Shown piece after piece: positions 11,365-21,910 of a stretch of 64,000 bases of DNA. The stretch is from the NCBI GenBank assembly GCA_028023455.1, contig JAQFVV010012394.1, forward strand, positions 26,301,053-26,365,052, read 5' to 3'. The position numbers and the translations under genes were made by a program. This DNA comes from Epiperipatus broadwayi. Taxonomy: Eukaryota > Onychophora > Udeonychophora > Euonychophora > Peripatidae. Under the pieces are notes generated by a model, which worked only from the letters and a program-made list of their open reading frames with translations, was not told the DNA's origin and ran no database searches. Position 1 is the stretch's first letter. The number at the start of each line of letters is the position of its first letter.

Positions 11365-11510
11365 TCCAGCATGATGTGGTGAAAGAATGGAAGATCCTAG
11401 GGTTCAAGGTCCGATGGATCACAGCCCAATTCTATTATTTGCTGTGATCAAACTTCTTATAAAGTCCTGAGCAATAAACCATCATTGATCATTACTTTAT
11501 TCTTAATAAA
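11365..11510 (+). repeat. SINE-like repeat B, copy 3
   Basis: It contains 'gaatggaagatcctagggtt', a box B-like 'ggttcaaggtcc' at 11411-11422, and the conserved tail 'cctgagcaataaacca' followed by 'tcattgatcatta'. The structure suggests a tRNA-headed SINE with a short unique 3' end. Confidence 0.55.
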
Positions 11511-12354
11511 TTGTACTAAGTTGAAAACATGCTGGGCAGTGAAGATAAATTACTCTAAGCCCTCTATACCTTTTCTAAATGCTATCCTTTTCTTAGAAAA
11601 GTTATATATTATTTATATTATTATTTTAATAAATAGAACTTGGATTGATGAGAAATTGTTCATATTTTACAATACTTTTATGAATCATCTGAATGCTGCA
11701 AAAGTTAATTATTTCAATGGCATCCAACACTAAGAAGCAGTGGATTTAAGTATTAAGAGCACTCAAATGGTGAGTTTTTAGAATGGAATTGAAAGACTTG
11801 AATAATTTACTGTAAACCCAATTTCACAAATAAAGCATTTTGTATATTGTCTGAGAAGAACCCCTATAATGCAACAATAATGTTTCTGCCTGTCCTATCT
11901 ACAACCTGGGGTTGAATCCAGGTTGAGTAAACTTAAAAAAAATATTTTGACAGAATTGAGAATCTTCTTTCAACTATTAGCAAACTATTTATTACTGGTC
12001 GTAAATGGGTATCGAATTGTTAGATAGAGAGTACGTCTGAAATGGAAAATTATTCAAACCCTCAATACTCAGCAATGGGCTAACTTGTTGAGTATTCCAC
12101 TGTGAGAAATGGTTGGCGAGGTATTCTTCCTGCAGCAGGACATTAATGGCTGATTTGCCCACCCATTGATCATATACTGTCTGAAAAAAATTACTATAAA
12201 TCTTATTATTTTAAATCATGAAAAGTTCATAATCTGTTAAATCTATTAAAAGTTTTTAAATAAGATATTTATTTTATATAGCGCTATGTTTTTATAAACT
12301 GCAATATTAATAAGCCAATATGCTAATGCACATGTGCTTTGTAGATTTAACTAT

Positions 12355-12475
12355 ATAAATGAATACTCTCACTTCCCAAACACAAGATAAAGACTTTGTG
12401 AAAAGATAGAATGAATCCATCTATCTTTTTGACCCAAAAGTGTCTGTGAAGATGGCATTCTATATGTAATTATAT
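12355..12475 (+). repeat. Partial arm of palindromic family F
   Basis: The stretch 'gaatactctcacttcc', then 'acaagataaagacttt', then a 'gatagaatg' block matches the arm of the palindrome at 12978-13345, only ~600 bp away. It has an abbreviated hairpin centre ('tagaatgaatccatctatct'). Confidence 0.55.
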
Positions 12476-12700
12476 ACTGGGTTATTTCCATCATGTAGGA
12501 TTATTTGTTAAATGTCTTTACAATAATTAAAGCTTTATTTAAACTTATCAAATACCTTCACACAAGTTAATATACAACACAGCATTTCAAGTAGTATTAT
12601 TCTCTCTTTTTCAGGTATTATTGGGCTATGACTGTTCCAGCAAAAAAGTCGAAGCTGGGATCCTTAGATTATATAGTGTATACAATCATGCATATACATA
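12465..12700 (-). repeat. S1 element, minus-strand half copy
   Basis: Reading rightwards it shows the S1 left arm: 'ttatttccatcatgtaggat', 'aaatgtctttacaataatt', 'catttcaagtagtattattc', then 'ttttcaggtattattgggc'. The minus strand carries the ribozyme-like block (CTGAAAA, stem II, GAAA) and a possible stem I partner 'GTGTTG'. The right arm is missing. The tRNA-like part has decayed to 'gctgggatccttagatt'. Confidence 0.65.
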
Positions 12701-12714
12701 GTAATTTATAGTTT

Positions 12715-12970
12715 ATATCAAGGCAATCCAACCTTAAGTAATTCAAGGGTCACATTAAAAAATACTTATCAAAGAGTCGCAAACAAAATAATAAACACTG
12801 TTATTATATTTAAATATTAGAGAGTCCTACCATTACTTAGTTTTAACAGGCATTTAAAAAATATCATAAAAATAAAAAGGTTTTATTGAAACAATAGACA
12901 AGAATTGTTTATAATATAACAGTAAAATGAAAATTTTATGATAGTTAGGATTTATTTACTAAATTACTTA
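12715..12970 (-). repeat. Dispersed repeat R1, copy 2
   Basis: Approximate reverse complement of 1970-2215 (see that entry). It is adjacent to an S1 half copy and to palindrome F, so three repeat families abut within 900 bp. Confidence 0.55.
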
Positions 12971-12977
12971 TTCTATT

Positions 12978-13345
12978 TAGAATGTAAGAATCCCTTCTCA
13001 CTTGTGCCATACTATAATATTAAAACAGTGATGTTAAATGCTAAATGCGAGAATATTTTTGTTCCACCCACAAGATAAAGACTTTGAAAAAATAATAATG
13101 ACTATCTTATTTTCAAAACTAAATGCACTTATATGAATGATTTAATATATTCAAGCACTCCTTCTAAGACACTTAAGATTGGCCTATATAAGTGCCTATA
13201 GGTTTGAAAATAAGATAGTCATTCTTATTTTCTCAGAGTCTTTATCTTATGGTTAGAATGAGAGTATTCTTGCATTTAACTTCACCAATTTAATATTATT
13301 ATATGGCGCAAGTGAGGAGAATTATTCCTTTCTAAATAGAAATAC
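12978..13345. repeat. Palindromic element F, ~155-bp arms
   Basis: The arms at 12978-13135 and 13190-13345 are reverse complements with moderate divergence. Shared blocks are 'tgactatcttattttcaaa', 'aagataaagact' and 'cttgygccatayaataat'. The terminal 'tatttagaa' occurs at both ends. There is no ORF, so this is a MITE-like or foldback element. Confidence 0.8.
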
Positions 13346-13389
13346 AATCTGACACTGCACTAGTAAAATTCATTGATCATTACATAAAT

Positions 13390-13720
13390 AATTTATTATA
13401 AGGGATTTGAACTCAGACTTTCAAGCTCCTTCATCTATCCACTCCATCTTATACAACTGATACACATTACCACATGGATGTGAAAAAGATAAATGATCTC
13501 CAATATTCATATTTCGTGGACATCCAGCACTCATCAGTTGGTCCAGATCACCATCTCCTACACAGATATATAATCAGCATGAAATATGTATATTGAAGAT
13601 CATTTATCTTTTTCATGTGTATGTGGACAGGTGTATTGGTTGTATAAGATGGATTGTATAGATGTAAGGAGCTTGAAAGTCTATAATTACATTAAGTTTA
13701 GTAAATACAATATACATGTA
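13390..13720. repeat. Head-to-head inverted pair of RTE 5' leader-like sequence
   Basis: The left arm (about 13418-13530) and the right arm (about 13575-13690, inverted) both start 'gactttcaagctcc' and contain 'gaaaaagataaatgatct'. The same string order opens the RTE LINE at 26728 ('gactttcacaag', 'gaaaagataaataatcacc', 'catcagttggtccagat'). I read this as two 5'-leader segments joined head to head. It contains no RT sequence. Confidence 0.6.
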
Positions 13721-13799
13721 TTTAAATATTATACTTATATAAATTTTGATGCTTATAGTTGTCAATTGCAGCATCAAACCGTCTAGGTGGGTGGCACAA

Positions 13800-14880
13800 A
13801 CCATCACTATGGGCAAGTTTTGTAAGAATTATGTTTTAAGGTATCGCAATCATAATCTAACTACTATAATTCTATGTTTAAAATGCAACATATATATATA
13901 CTGAATATGTATAACTTTTATTGAAACTTTCTTTTTAAAGGGGAAAAAAGCTAGACATGACATTTTTCCATTAGTTATATATATATATAATTTTTTAAAA
14001 AAAATTGAAAACACTAATGAAAAATTTAAACTACTATGACATTTTGATAAATCACATAAAACATCGAGTGAAATTTTTCAGTAAAAATCCATGTTTAAAA
14101 TAAAATTATTTAAAAATTCAAACATCTATATAAAAAAAAAACACAATGTGAATGTACTTAAACAATATACACCTATGCATTAAACTATTAAAAGACCTTT
14201 AATGAGACATTTAATTAACTAATTAAAATCAGAATTGTGGCTTAGCAAAATGTAAATCATTTACAAAACAATCCCGCTCGAAAGCTGCATTTTATTACTT
14301 AAAAGTAAATATATATATATTTAGAGAAGCTACTTAGTATTTTCGAAATATATTGACAAGATCATGTGACCAATCAGTATGTTTTTTACGTTTCTAGATA
14401 TAATGATATTCAATCTACAGTTATAAGGACACATCTTTATTGAACAGGTTATGTAAAGCAATGAAAATATCAGAATTCCTAAAAATATACTAACGATTAA
14501 TGGCTTCCATGATACCATTAATCGCTCATATGAGAAAAGATTTGTCTGAGAGATTAAAATGCTAAGTTATAATTAGTAACGTTTTGATGTCTTTAAGAAG
14601 AAAAAGTGTGCTGTAAAAAAGATGAAACGGCAAGGTTAACAGATGTAGAGTGATTAAAAGACTGCCATAGATGTAAATAATATACTAACCATAATTGTAC
14701 TTTGCATATTGGATTAAATGATCATCACAAAGTTCAAATTCAATTTTTTTATTTTTTGAATCTCCCCCATCCCATACTTTTTTGCAGTTAAGATGGCTAT
14801 CTTCATTTACAAATTGGTGGCTTACAATTCCAAAAATTGTTAAATAATACTGACAGAATGATCATGTAAAACTTAAAATT
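13800..14880. other. AT-rich sequence, no gene seen
   Basis: Short (TA)n runs occur at about 13892, 13976 and 14308. No ORF with recognisable homology is present. The opposing ORFs in the adjoining 13586-13816 stretch fall in or beside the inverted repeat and are not genes. Confidence 0.5.
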
Positions 14881-14884
14881 GCAC

Positions 14885-15020
14885 TGTGTGATTTAGTTCA
14901 GTAGTAGAGTGTCAAAGTCAGGGAGTCTAAAGTCCTCATATCGATTCCAGTTCTGCCAATTCCAACACTTGAATTTCTTCTGAACTTCTGAGCAAAAAAG
15001 GCATTCAATTATTATTTTCT
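14885..15020 (+). repeat. tRNA-headed SINE-like repeat B, best head
   Basis: The box A-like 'tttagttcagtagtagagtg' (from about 14892) and the box B-like 'atcgattccag' (14940-14950) are spaced as in a tRNA gene. The family tail 'cttctgagcaaaaaaggcat' with 'tcaattattatttt' follows. This is the clearest evidence that family B is a tRNA-derived SINE. Confidence 0.7.
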
Positions 15021-15029
15021 CTACATTAT

Positions 15030-15110
15030 TTAGTGCAGTGGTTGAGTATGAGATTATAGGACATAAAATTCTCAGATTCCAGCTCTGGTATCCATTTGAT
15101 TATTTTAATT
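15030..15110 (+). repeat. Second tRNA-like SINE head in tandem
   Basis: 'tagtgcagtggttgagtatg' resembles box A and 'agattccagctctggtatcc' resembles box B with the following region. It directly follows the family B copy at 14885-15020, which suggests a tandem or nested SINE insertion. Confidence 0.45.
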
Positions 15111-15589
15111 TATTTACTAATTGAAGTCACAGGAAAAACAAATCCTATTTAATCACATAAATTGTATCAGACTTTAATTTTTACATTTATAAACTAGTTG
15201 TATACAATTTTAAAATGGGCATTATGAAACAAAATGACATACCCATCAGTGAATATGGTGATACTGAAGAAGTACCATTAAAAAATTGTAGATTTGAATA
15301 TTTTAAATGCTAATTAACCAAAAATAACTTTTATTACTAAGATATAATTTATTCTCTTATTACAACAATTAAAACCAATGATTTTATTATATGCAAGTAT
15401 ATCAATTGCTTATAGTCTGCGGAAGCAATCAAAGGAAGCTTTGCTTCTTCTTAAGATAATGAGGTCTTTTTTTTTTATTAATAAAAAAAATATCAAAATC
15501 TAACATTTATTGATTCTAACTGGTATGATGAATAAAATGTATTTGTTACTTCCAAAATACACTGCTCCGATAGTATTTTCTCACACAGA

Positions 15590-15688
15590 CATATTGTTTT
15601 ATTCACCTTATTAAGTACTATTGGAAACAAGTTTTGAACTAAATCTATACAGCAACAGAATACTGCACTGGTGACCTCTATTCCAGCA
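15590..15688 (-). other. Very weak exon candidate
   Basis: On the minus strand an ORF segment reads 'HAGIEVTSAVFCCCIDLVQN', ending in 'IVLNK'. It lies between a possible acceptor (CTACTAG) and a possible donor (AAG|GTGAAT). The composition is slightly less AT-biased than its surroundings. I do not recognise the protein, and chance remains likely. Confidence 0.15.
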
Positions 15689-15727
15689 TGTGCTAGTAGT
15701 TTAAACATTGTTATAATAATCTATGCA

Positions 15728-16080
15728 AAACTTCATATAATCACCATTCTGTATACTTACGCAGGCTATTAATAACAATAGCAAACTCTCCACACAGTAG
15801 TGGGCTTCTAGCTTTATAGTTAGCTAAATAAGTAAAAAGTGGTTATTGGAGGCTTGCATTAAATCCTAAGATCTAGATATGGTGCTTTCAAATCCAAGAC
15901 TCCTCACTGATGAAAGCAACAAGCTAAAAACTAGTCCAGGGATATTGGATGAGTAAGCACTAGAGAGGAATTTTATGCACAAACCATCTTGCCTCCATTG
16001 ATTATTAAGACTTGCACTTGGTGGCACAACTGCATGGAGAGTTTGCTACTGCTAATACCCTATGCAATATTTTATAGTGT
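15728..16080 (+). repeat. Ribozyme-repeat family A, nearly full copy
   Basis: The left terminus ('aacttcatataatcaccatt') and the 'gcaaactctccacacagtag' block are followed by the ribozyme block at 15892-15950, the spacer 'ggatgagtaagcactaga', and the right arm 'gcatggagagtttgct'. The left 'actctcc' block is the inverted form of 'ggagagt' on the right, so the element has terminal inverted repeats. It lies just upstream of repeat E. Confidence 0.75.
15892..15950 (+). ncRNA. Hammerhead-like ribozyme motif, core-mutated
   Basis: The core CTGATGA (15907-15913) is intact. Stem II is AGC/GCT around AACAA. The GAAA has become AAAA (G12 to A), stem III is ACTAGT and the cleavage-site C is 15936. The outer stem I is ATCCAA (15892-15897) with TTGGAT (15945-15950). 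The inner stem I has lost two pairs next to the cleavage site, so activity is not expected. Assigned by eye from the consensus. Confidence 0.6.
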
Positions 16081-16139
16081 CATTTGCAAATTATATGTAA
16101 ACACTGTCTTGTATTTATCAAATAAAGAAAGGTAGTTTT

Positions 16140-16760
16140 ATAATAGCATGTTGAAACCGCCGCAGGGCATTATTTCTATGATAGCGCACAGAAATATGCC
16201 ATTTAGGTGGCCTCCACTATCGAACGTTCTATTTCTAATGCGTAAGCCTAAAAATAGTCTGTTGATATATGGTGGCTGTGTCTATTTCTATGATAATGCA
16301 CAGAAGCATGATGTTTAATCTGTCGCAGAAGCTATCGTGTCAGCTTACAGCTCAGATTTGTGTTACGCATTTTGGATGTGCGATCACATTTCACTTTTGG
16401 GTACAGTATTGTGTGAGGGTGGCTGAAATTGCGAATGTCAAAACTATTTTTAATATTCATTAAGACCTCCCCCTCTATCTCCCATGTTTTATGAATGTCT
16501 ACTAACAATTATGAGCAGAATCTCATACTTCCGAAGACCAGATTTTCTGCTCAAAAAATTTGGCAAATGTAGGTGCAAGCACGATTTGGATCAAATCACT
16601 CTCTAAGTCATGTTTCTGCGAGAACAACTGCAAGCTTAATCAAATGGCTGAAACAGAAAAGTTTCCGAAGGTCAAAGTTCTCTGACTGCTGGAAGGGTTA
16701 TCAAACAAAAGAGGGTTGAAGCTGCATGCGTGCTGTTCCTGAAGAGCCAAAAAAGTTGGT
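16140..16760 (+). repeat. Dispersed repeat E, copy 1
   Basis: This is a less AT-rich block. The string 'gcacagaaatatgccattta' near 16188 also occurs near 44850. Further on, the 'catgtttctgcgagaacaac' block and the 'aaaatggctg'-like strings parallel 45108-45160. An internal near-duplication ('tctatttctatgata' at ~16167 and ~16281) is present. The ORF at 16269-16463 has no recognised domain. It is probably a decayed DNA transposon or its flank. Confidence 0.55.
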
Positions 16761-18640
16761 TTTAATTGCCGTATATATTTGTTGTTGTAATTACCATAAA
16801 AAGTTTGTCAATTTTTGAGTTGCATTACCCCGTTTGGTTAAGAATTGTATCCAACCCCAACCCCAAAATAAGTTTGACTTATTGTTGGAAATGTTACTGT
16901 TAAATGGAAATATATTTATTTGTAATTTTAACAAAAAAGTTGATTTCGTAGAATTTACCAAACTGAAAATAAAAATAATGAAAAAAAATAAAAAGTAACT
17001 ACATTTTAAAATTTATTTTGATTTATGTATTTTTTTTTTTTTAAAAAAATTTATTTGTGATATTACTTTTAAAGATGATAAACAAACCAAAAAAAAAAAA
17101 AAAAACGCCAGCCCGAAAATATATGTAATGAAAAGAATAAAAATTAAGTATTTTTTTAAATTTATTTTGATTTATGCATTTTTTTTGTTAACAAAAAATT
17201 TATTTTATATTACTTTTAAATGTGATAAACAAACCAAAACAACAACAACAACAAAAAAAAAAACCCGCCCCGGAAACATTACATTTATCTTTGTTTACAA
17301 ACAAACCACACCCTCCAGCGGTTTCAACATGCTATTATAAAACTACCTAAAGAAATAAGTTAATAAGCATTTATTCAGAAATGATACAATCCATATTGTT
17401 TATAAATAAGTATATCTAAAATGAAACAAAAACCACCGATATGAAATATGCATAGCAGTACCCAAATTTCATCAAAAATAAATGCAATTTATTATGATAT
17501 TTTATCATATAAATTTATAAGTAAATGATATATATAAATACAAAACAAAAATTTCCAAATAATTTTATCCTTCACCAATATAAACTTAATTTGCTTTAAC
17601 CCTTAATATACTATTTCATAAAAATGTGTATGTCACTATGCATGTAATGGTGTATTAAAAGTAAAACAAATTACATATACACAGAAGAAAGCATAAAATT
17701 ATTTCCCAAAAAAGCTTTTATGTGTGTTATTATAAATGTATATATCTCGTAAACATTGCAATATAATATTTTATATTATTTACTTCTAAATTTTTTAAAT
17801 ACTATTTTAGTAATGTGTTTACTTTTATAATTTTCATTTTTATGTTATTGATAGATAAAATATTTTATTCATTTATTACTTCTTAATTTTTTATATTATA
17901 ATACCCTATTATATTACAGATAATTTATTTTAAATTCCTTTAATTTATATTAAATCTCTGCTTCCTCTTCCACTGCTGCATATAAATTTTATGCAAATAC
18001 ATAAATATATGTTTTATTGACAAGCATTATCCATTCGAATTTTCTCCCCAAAGCAATTTTTAAGTGTCAATATGTTACCTACTGAGAGAAATCACTTTTT
18101 TTACAAAAGAAATATCGCTAATTAGATATATATATATATATTATTCATAATATTTTAATTTCAAAAAAACTATAGATTTCAGGATATCAGAAAATTTGGC
18201 AACTTGAATCATTTTTAAACCTCACTTTGATTAATTTCTACTGTCCCTTGGCAGTCTATAACCTTGTTATAAATAGAACATTATATTGCTGAACAAGTCA
18301 AATTGCTGCAATGATGGTTACAAGCTATATACTACTACATAATCAGTGACCATCTGTTAGAATATATTACAATTCTGTAAAAAAATTTTACAACATAAAT
18401 CGATAGATTTATCAGATATTGATATTTATTCATTCACATTTTAAAGACAAACATAAAAAAAAACAGGTTTCATTTGTTTCTGAAAAAAAATCGAATTTTC
18501 TCTGATAATTGAATATGAAATAATGTTTTTGTTTTGATCATGATATAATTGTATCATAATTTAAAGAAATCAAATGTGATTTTTTTAAAATCTATTTCAT
18601 TTCTAAACAAAAGGATCTATCTAATTAAGACATCATATTA
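16760..18640. other. AT-rich sequence, no gene seen
   Basis: Two A-rich blocks at about 16980-17110 and 17130-17260 resemble each other ('tttattttgatttatg', then poly-T, then 'gataaacaaaccaaaa'). This is an imperfect ~155-bp direct duplication. Otherwise the region shows only low-complexity AT-rich DNA. Confidence 0.55.
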
Positions 18641-18900
18641 ACAAGGCAAAACTCTCCATACAGTAGTGCCACCCTGTGCCAACCAGAGTAATCAATGGAT
18701 GACAGAAGGCTTGTGCATAAAATCCCTATCTAATGCCTACTCATCCAATATCCCCAGACTAGTTTCTGGCTTGTGGCCTTTGTCAGTGAGGAGCTTTGGA
18801 TCTGAGAGCACTGCACCTAGGCATTACTGTATGGAGAGTTTTGCTTTATTTATAAACAATTATGTGCTAGTATAAGAGATGGTGATCATGTGATGCTTAA
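18640..18900 (-). repeat. Ribozyme-repeat family A, minus copy
   Basis: In plus-strand order it reads 'gcaaaactctccatacagta', 'atcaatggatgacagaagg', the inverted ribozyme block (18743-18801), and then a second 'tgtatggagagttttgct' at the far end with 'ggtgatcatgtgatgctta'. The terminal segments are inverted copies of each other. This is the cleanest full-length family A copy apart from its core mutation. Confidence 0.8.
18743..18801 (-). ncRNA. Hammerhead ribozyme motif, structured stems, core G8 lost
   Basis: On the minus strand, outer stem I ATCCAA/TTGGAT and inner stem I TCCTCA/TGGGGA (one G-U) close the core. The core reads CTGACAA (consensus CTGANGA). Stem II is GGC-CACAA-GCC, followed by GAAA, then stem III ACTAGT (self-complementary) and the cleavage-site C. 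Compared with the 15.9- and 31.1-kb copies, stem II differs by a compensatory change (A-T to G-C). Only the G8-to-A change should prevent cleavage. Confidence 0.75.
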
Positions 18901-19679
18901 TGGTTTAAGTCATTTATATTCTGATAAATAATAATAGTTTAATATTAAATTTAATGTTTACAGCTTACTTCCAGTGAATTAAAACTATCACAGTGCTAGA
19001 GTGTTTACAAATATGTACAAATGCATTGTATTATAAGTATCTAAAGATGTAAATTAATAGCCAATATCATAATTCACAAGAAAATATTTATAAAAAAAAT
19101 CCTCAAATATTTTATAAAGCAAGAAAGAATTGACTCAATTTTTAAATAAACTAATTTATAAATATTATTTTATAAATAAATATTTAATTACATAAAAAAA
19201 TCGAATTGCATCCCATCTGAACCAATTGTCACATCTCTCTGAGATATATAAATGCATATATTATATTTGTATGGACACTGAAAATAAAATAAAAATTTTA
19301 AGTTATATTTTAAGATTGTTTAGCCCTGTTTTTAAAATGTGTGTCTAATTTAAAAATTATTTAAAGACCCTTACGATTCCTTTTCTGTAAGCATTCTTAA
19401 TTTTATTGTTATATAAATATGTAGTCATGCATATTGTGATCTGGGCTGGCTGATGCATGCTGTCTCAGCACAAAACATGCATCTTGGGGATCATACATCC
19501 TTTTCACATATCTTTGGTCACATGTTTATGATTATACCTCTTCATAGGGTGTTAAAAGTAAATAAAAGAAATCAGTCCCCTACACCTTATGTGAAAGAGG
19601 TGTCGTGAAAATTATCCTATCAGATAATATTATACATGTTGTTTGTCTGACAGTTTGTGAAGTTGGTATTTTACTAGTA

Positions 19680-20095
19680 ATTATTTGTTGGACTAATATC
19701 ATCTAACATTAATTGTTAAATGTCTTTGGTAAAAAACTTTATTTAAACTTTTAGCATACATTCAACTGTTAATAAAAGTAAGCAGTTTAGTACCTACACC
19801 CACATTTCAAGTAGTATTATTCTCCATTGAGTGGTATTACACCCCCTCCCCGAATTGTTGCCCTGAGAAGCAACAGTACTAGCATGAGAATTGAACCTGG
19901 ATGTTTAGATTCGTGAATATTAAATTCAAGGTGATGTTCTACAATAAGGCTATTCGATCAAAGAAAACAGATTTGTTTCCTTATTTATGAGAGTTCTCCT
20001 GATTCCCCTGCTTTTCCTAAGTTTAAATATAGTTTGATTTTTTCTAAAGACATTTAACAATTAATATTAGATGATCGAAATAGTCCAATATATAA
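19680..20095. repeat. S1 inverted element
   Basis: The left arm is 'tggactaatatcatctaaca', 'aaatgtctttggtaaaaaac', 'catttcaagtagtattattc'. A decayed centre contains 'gaattgaacctggatgttta'. The right end is 'tctaaagacatttaacaatt' with 'gatgatcgaaatagtcca', the inverse of the left end. It directly abuts a family A palindrome, so two ribozyme-repeat families are adjacent. Confidence 0.75.
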
Positions 20096-20480
20096 TTACT
20101 ACCCTCAAACATCACATGATCACCATTCTTTATGCTTACACAAACTATTTTTCACATAGGCAAACAATAGCACCACTCAGTGCAAGCCAGAGTAAACAAT
20201 GGATGCAGGAAGGTTTGTGAATAAAAGCCCTATCTAGTGCCTACTCATCCAATATCACCAGACTAGTTTATGGCTTTCATCAGATCCATGGCTCCATTCA
20301 TTATCATGAAAGCTACAAGCTAGACACTAGTCTGGGGATATTAGATGAGTACGCACTAGATAACGGTTTTAGGCACAAACCTTCCTGCATCCATTGATTA
20401 CTCTGGCTTGCACTGAGTGCCGCTACTGTATGGAGTTTTTGCCTCTGTGCATAATTACTACCTACTATTAATTTCAACAG
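20096..20480. repeat. Family A head-to-head palindrome
   Basis: The left half (to about 20285) is a minus-oriented family A unit and the right half (from about 20300) a plus-oriented one. They are joined at 'cagatccatggctccattca'. Both carry ribozyme remnants facing each other. The left unit keeps CTGATGA on the minus strand but has a deleted stem II. The right unit has lost the CTG of the core and carries GACAC instead of GAAAC. Confidence 0.75.
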
Positions 20481-20659
20481 CTTGAAACATCTTTTAACCA
20501 CTGCTTAAATATGTAATGTGTAGAAATGTAATCGATTTCAGAATAATCTCCTACAAATACGTTACCCAGAAATATTTGTAATCAGATTCATAATGAGTCA
20601 TTTTTTAATATTTTTGCTGATACAATTTTATTTTTCATTTCTCAATGCCCATTCATTCA

Positions 20660-20800
20660 GCGACTGAATTCTGATGCGGATTTGAATCAAAGTCATTAAT
20701 CTTGTGTTTAGATTTGTAGAGGTCGCTACTGTCTCATTTTAGGCCCATAGTCTTAAGATTATAGCCTTAATGTATATTACTTATATACAACCTATAGTAA
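20660..20800 (+). repeat. Dispersed repeat G, copy 1
   Basis: 'tagatttgtagaggtcgcta' and the 'atagtcttaagattatagcc' block recur at 26310-26400 in a rearranged order ('gggctataaccttaagacta', 'gatttgcagaggtccttact'). The 'cggatttgaatcaaagtc' string is loosely box B-like. Confidence 0.45.
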
Positions 20801-21364
20801 ATCATCAAAATCCCACTTTTCTTTATTTTGTATATATAATAAATCATTTTTTATCTTATACTTACAAGTGATGAAAAAATAAATAAAATTAGATTCTGTT
20901 TTCACCTGTAATGTTCTTTTCATTCTACAAAACTAACAAAGTGTTAAAAGCTAAAGATGCAAAAACATTGTTTTAATTCAATTAAAACAATAGGAGTCAT
21001 TTGTTGTCATTAATAATGACTGCGTTCTTTTTTAGAAAAATCTTTTTTAAAACACTATGAATCTTTAAAGAAAATTAAGGAAACATAAAATTGCTTAGCG
21101 AATGCAATTAATTAACTTACCAAAAAAAAAAAAAAAAAAGCAAAACATAATAAATAACAATACCACAGAGAGAGAAGTGTTATTTCATAACAATGATGTA
21201 ACAAACTTCATTACTTTATAACATCTTTGAAATTATTAAAATTCTCAGTGTCTCATAGAATATGAGTGTGTGTGTGTGTGGAAGGGGAAGGACGTTTTAT
21301 AGTAATGCACTATTTTTTATGCACGTAAGTTCACACGTGTCATACATTTTTTTTTACTATAAAA
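20801..21364. other. AT-rich sequence, no gene seen
   Basis: A 19-nt A run lies at about 21121 and a short (TG)n at 21262. Neither a gene nor a recognised repeat is visible. Confidence 0.5.
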
Positions 21365-21910
21365 TACAGTATACAGTGCATTCTAATGAAAAGATTACCT
21401 GTTTTCTCTCCAAGCTATCTGCAGTGCCATCTGTGAACCAACATATGAGTTGTATAGTGGCATGCTTTAGTTATTTATCAGCAAAATTTGAAAATACTAG
21501 TGTGTCTACATCATGAGTTATGATATGAAATGTGATAATGTGTTTCATACCTTAACCCATGATGGAACAGCATATCTACATTAAATCTGGTTTTAAATTA
21601 GCAAAACTGTTACTGAAATATTTGAAAAGATTCATGCCGTGTATGGCAGTGAAGCCATGAGTCGCGAGAATATTTTCAAAAAGTTTGAAAGAATTAATGA
21701 CGGCAGAGAGATCACTGGAAATGATCTATGCAAACAGGAAACACCTGTCCCATCTCATACTCATGATTCAGACACACTAGCGCCATAAAATTTTGGTGGA
21801 GAACAGATGAACTATCTCATTAAACAGCATGGTTAATAATTTACAGAAGGAACTGCATGCAGTTTCGGAGAGAATCAATCACCTTTTCACTGGGACATAT
21901 TCAAAATGTT
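21365..21910 (+). mobile_element. Mariner-derived internally deleted element, copy 2
   Basis: The ends are inverted: 'gaaaagattacctgttttct' near 21387 against 'gagaatcaatcaccttttc' near 21873. The centre (21560-21770) translates in nearly one frame to a mariner/GVQW3-like helix-turn-helix region: 'EQHIYIKSGFKLAKTVTEIF', then 'YGSEAMSRENIFKKFERIN'. It stops before any catalytic domain. It ends with the same post-deletion sequence as copy 1 (an 'aaaattttggtgg' block). It is better preserved than the 8.2-kb copy. Confidence 0.8.

Noticed and set aside
15590-15688. Second host exon
   Set aside because: Splice-site matches exist, but the peptide is unknown and the composition is barely different from the surroundings. 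Kept only as a very weak feature.
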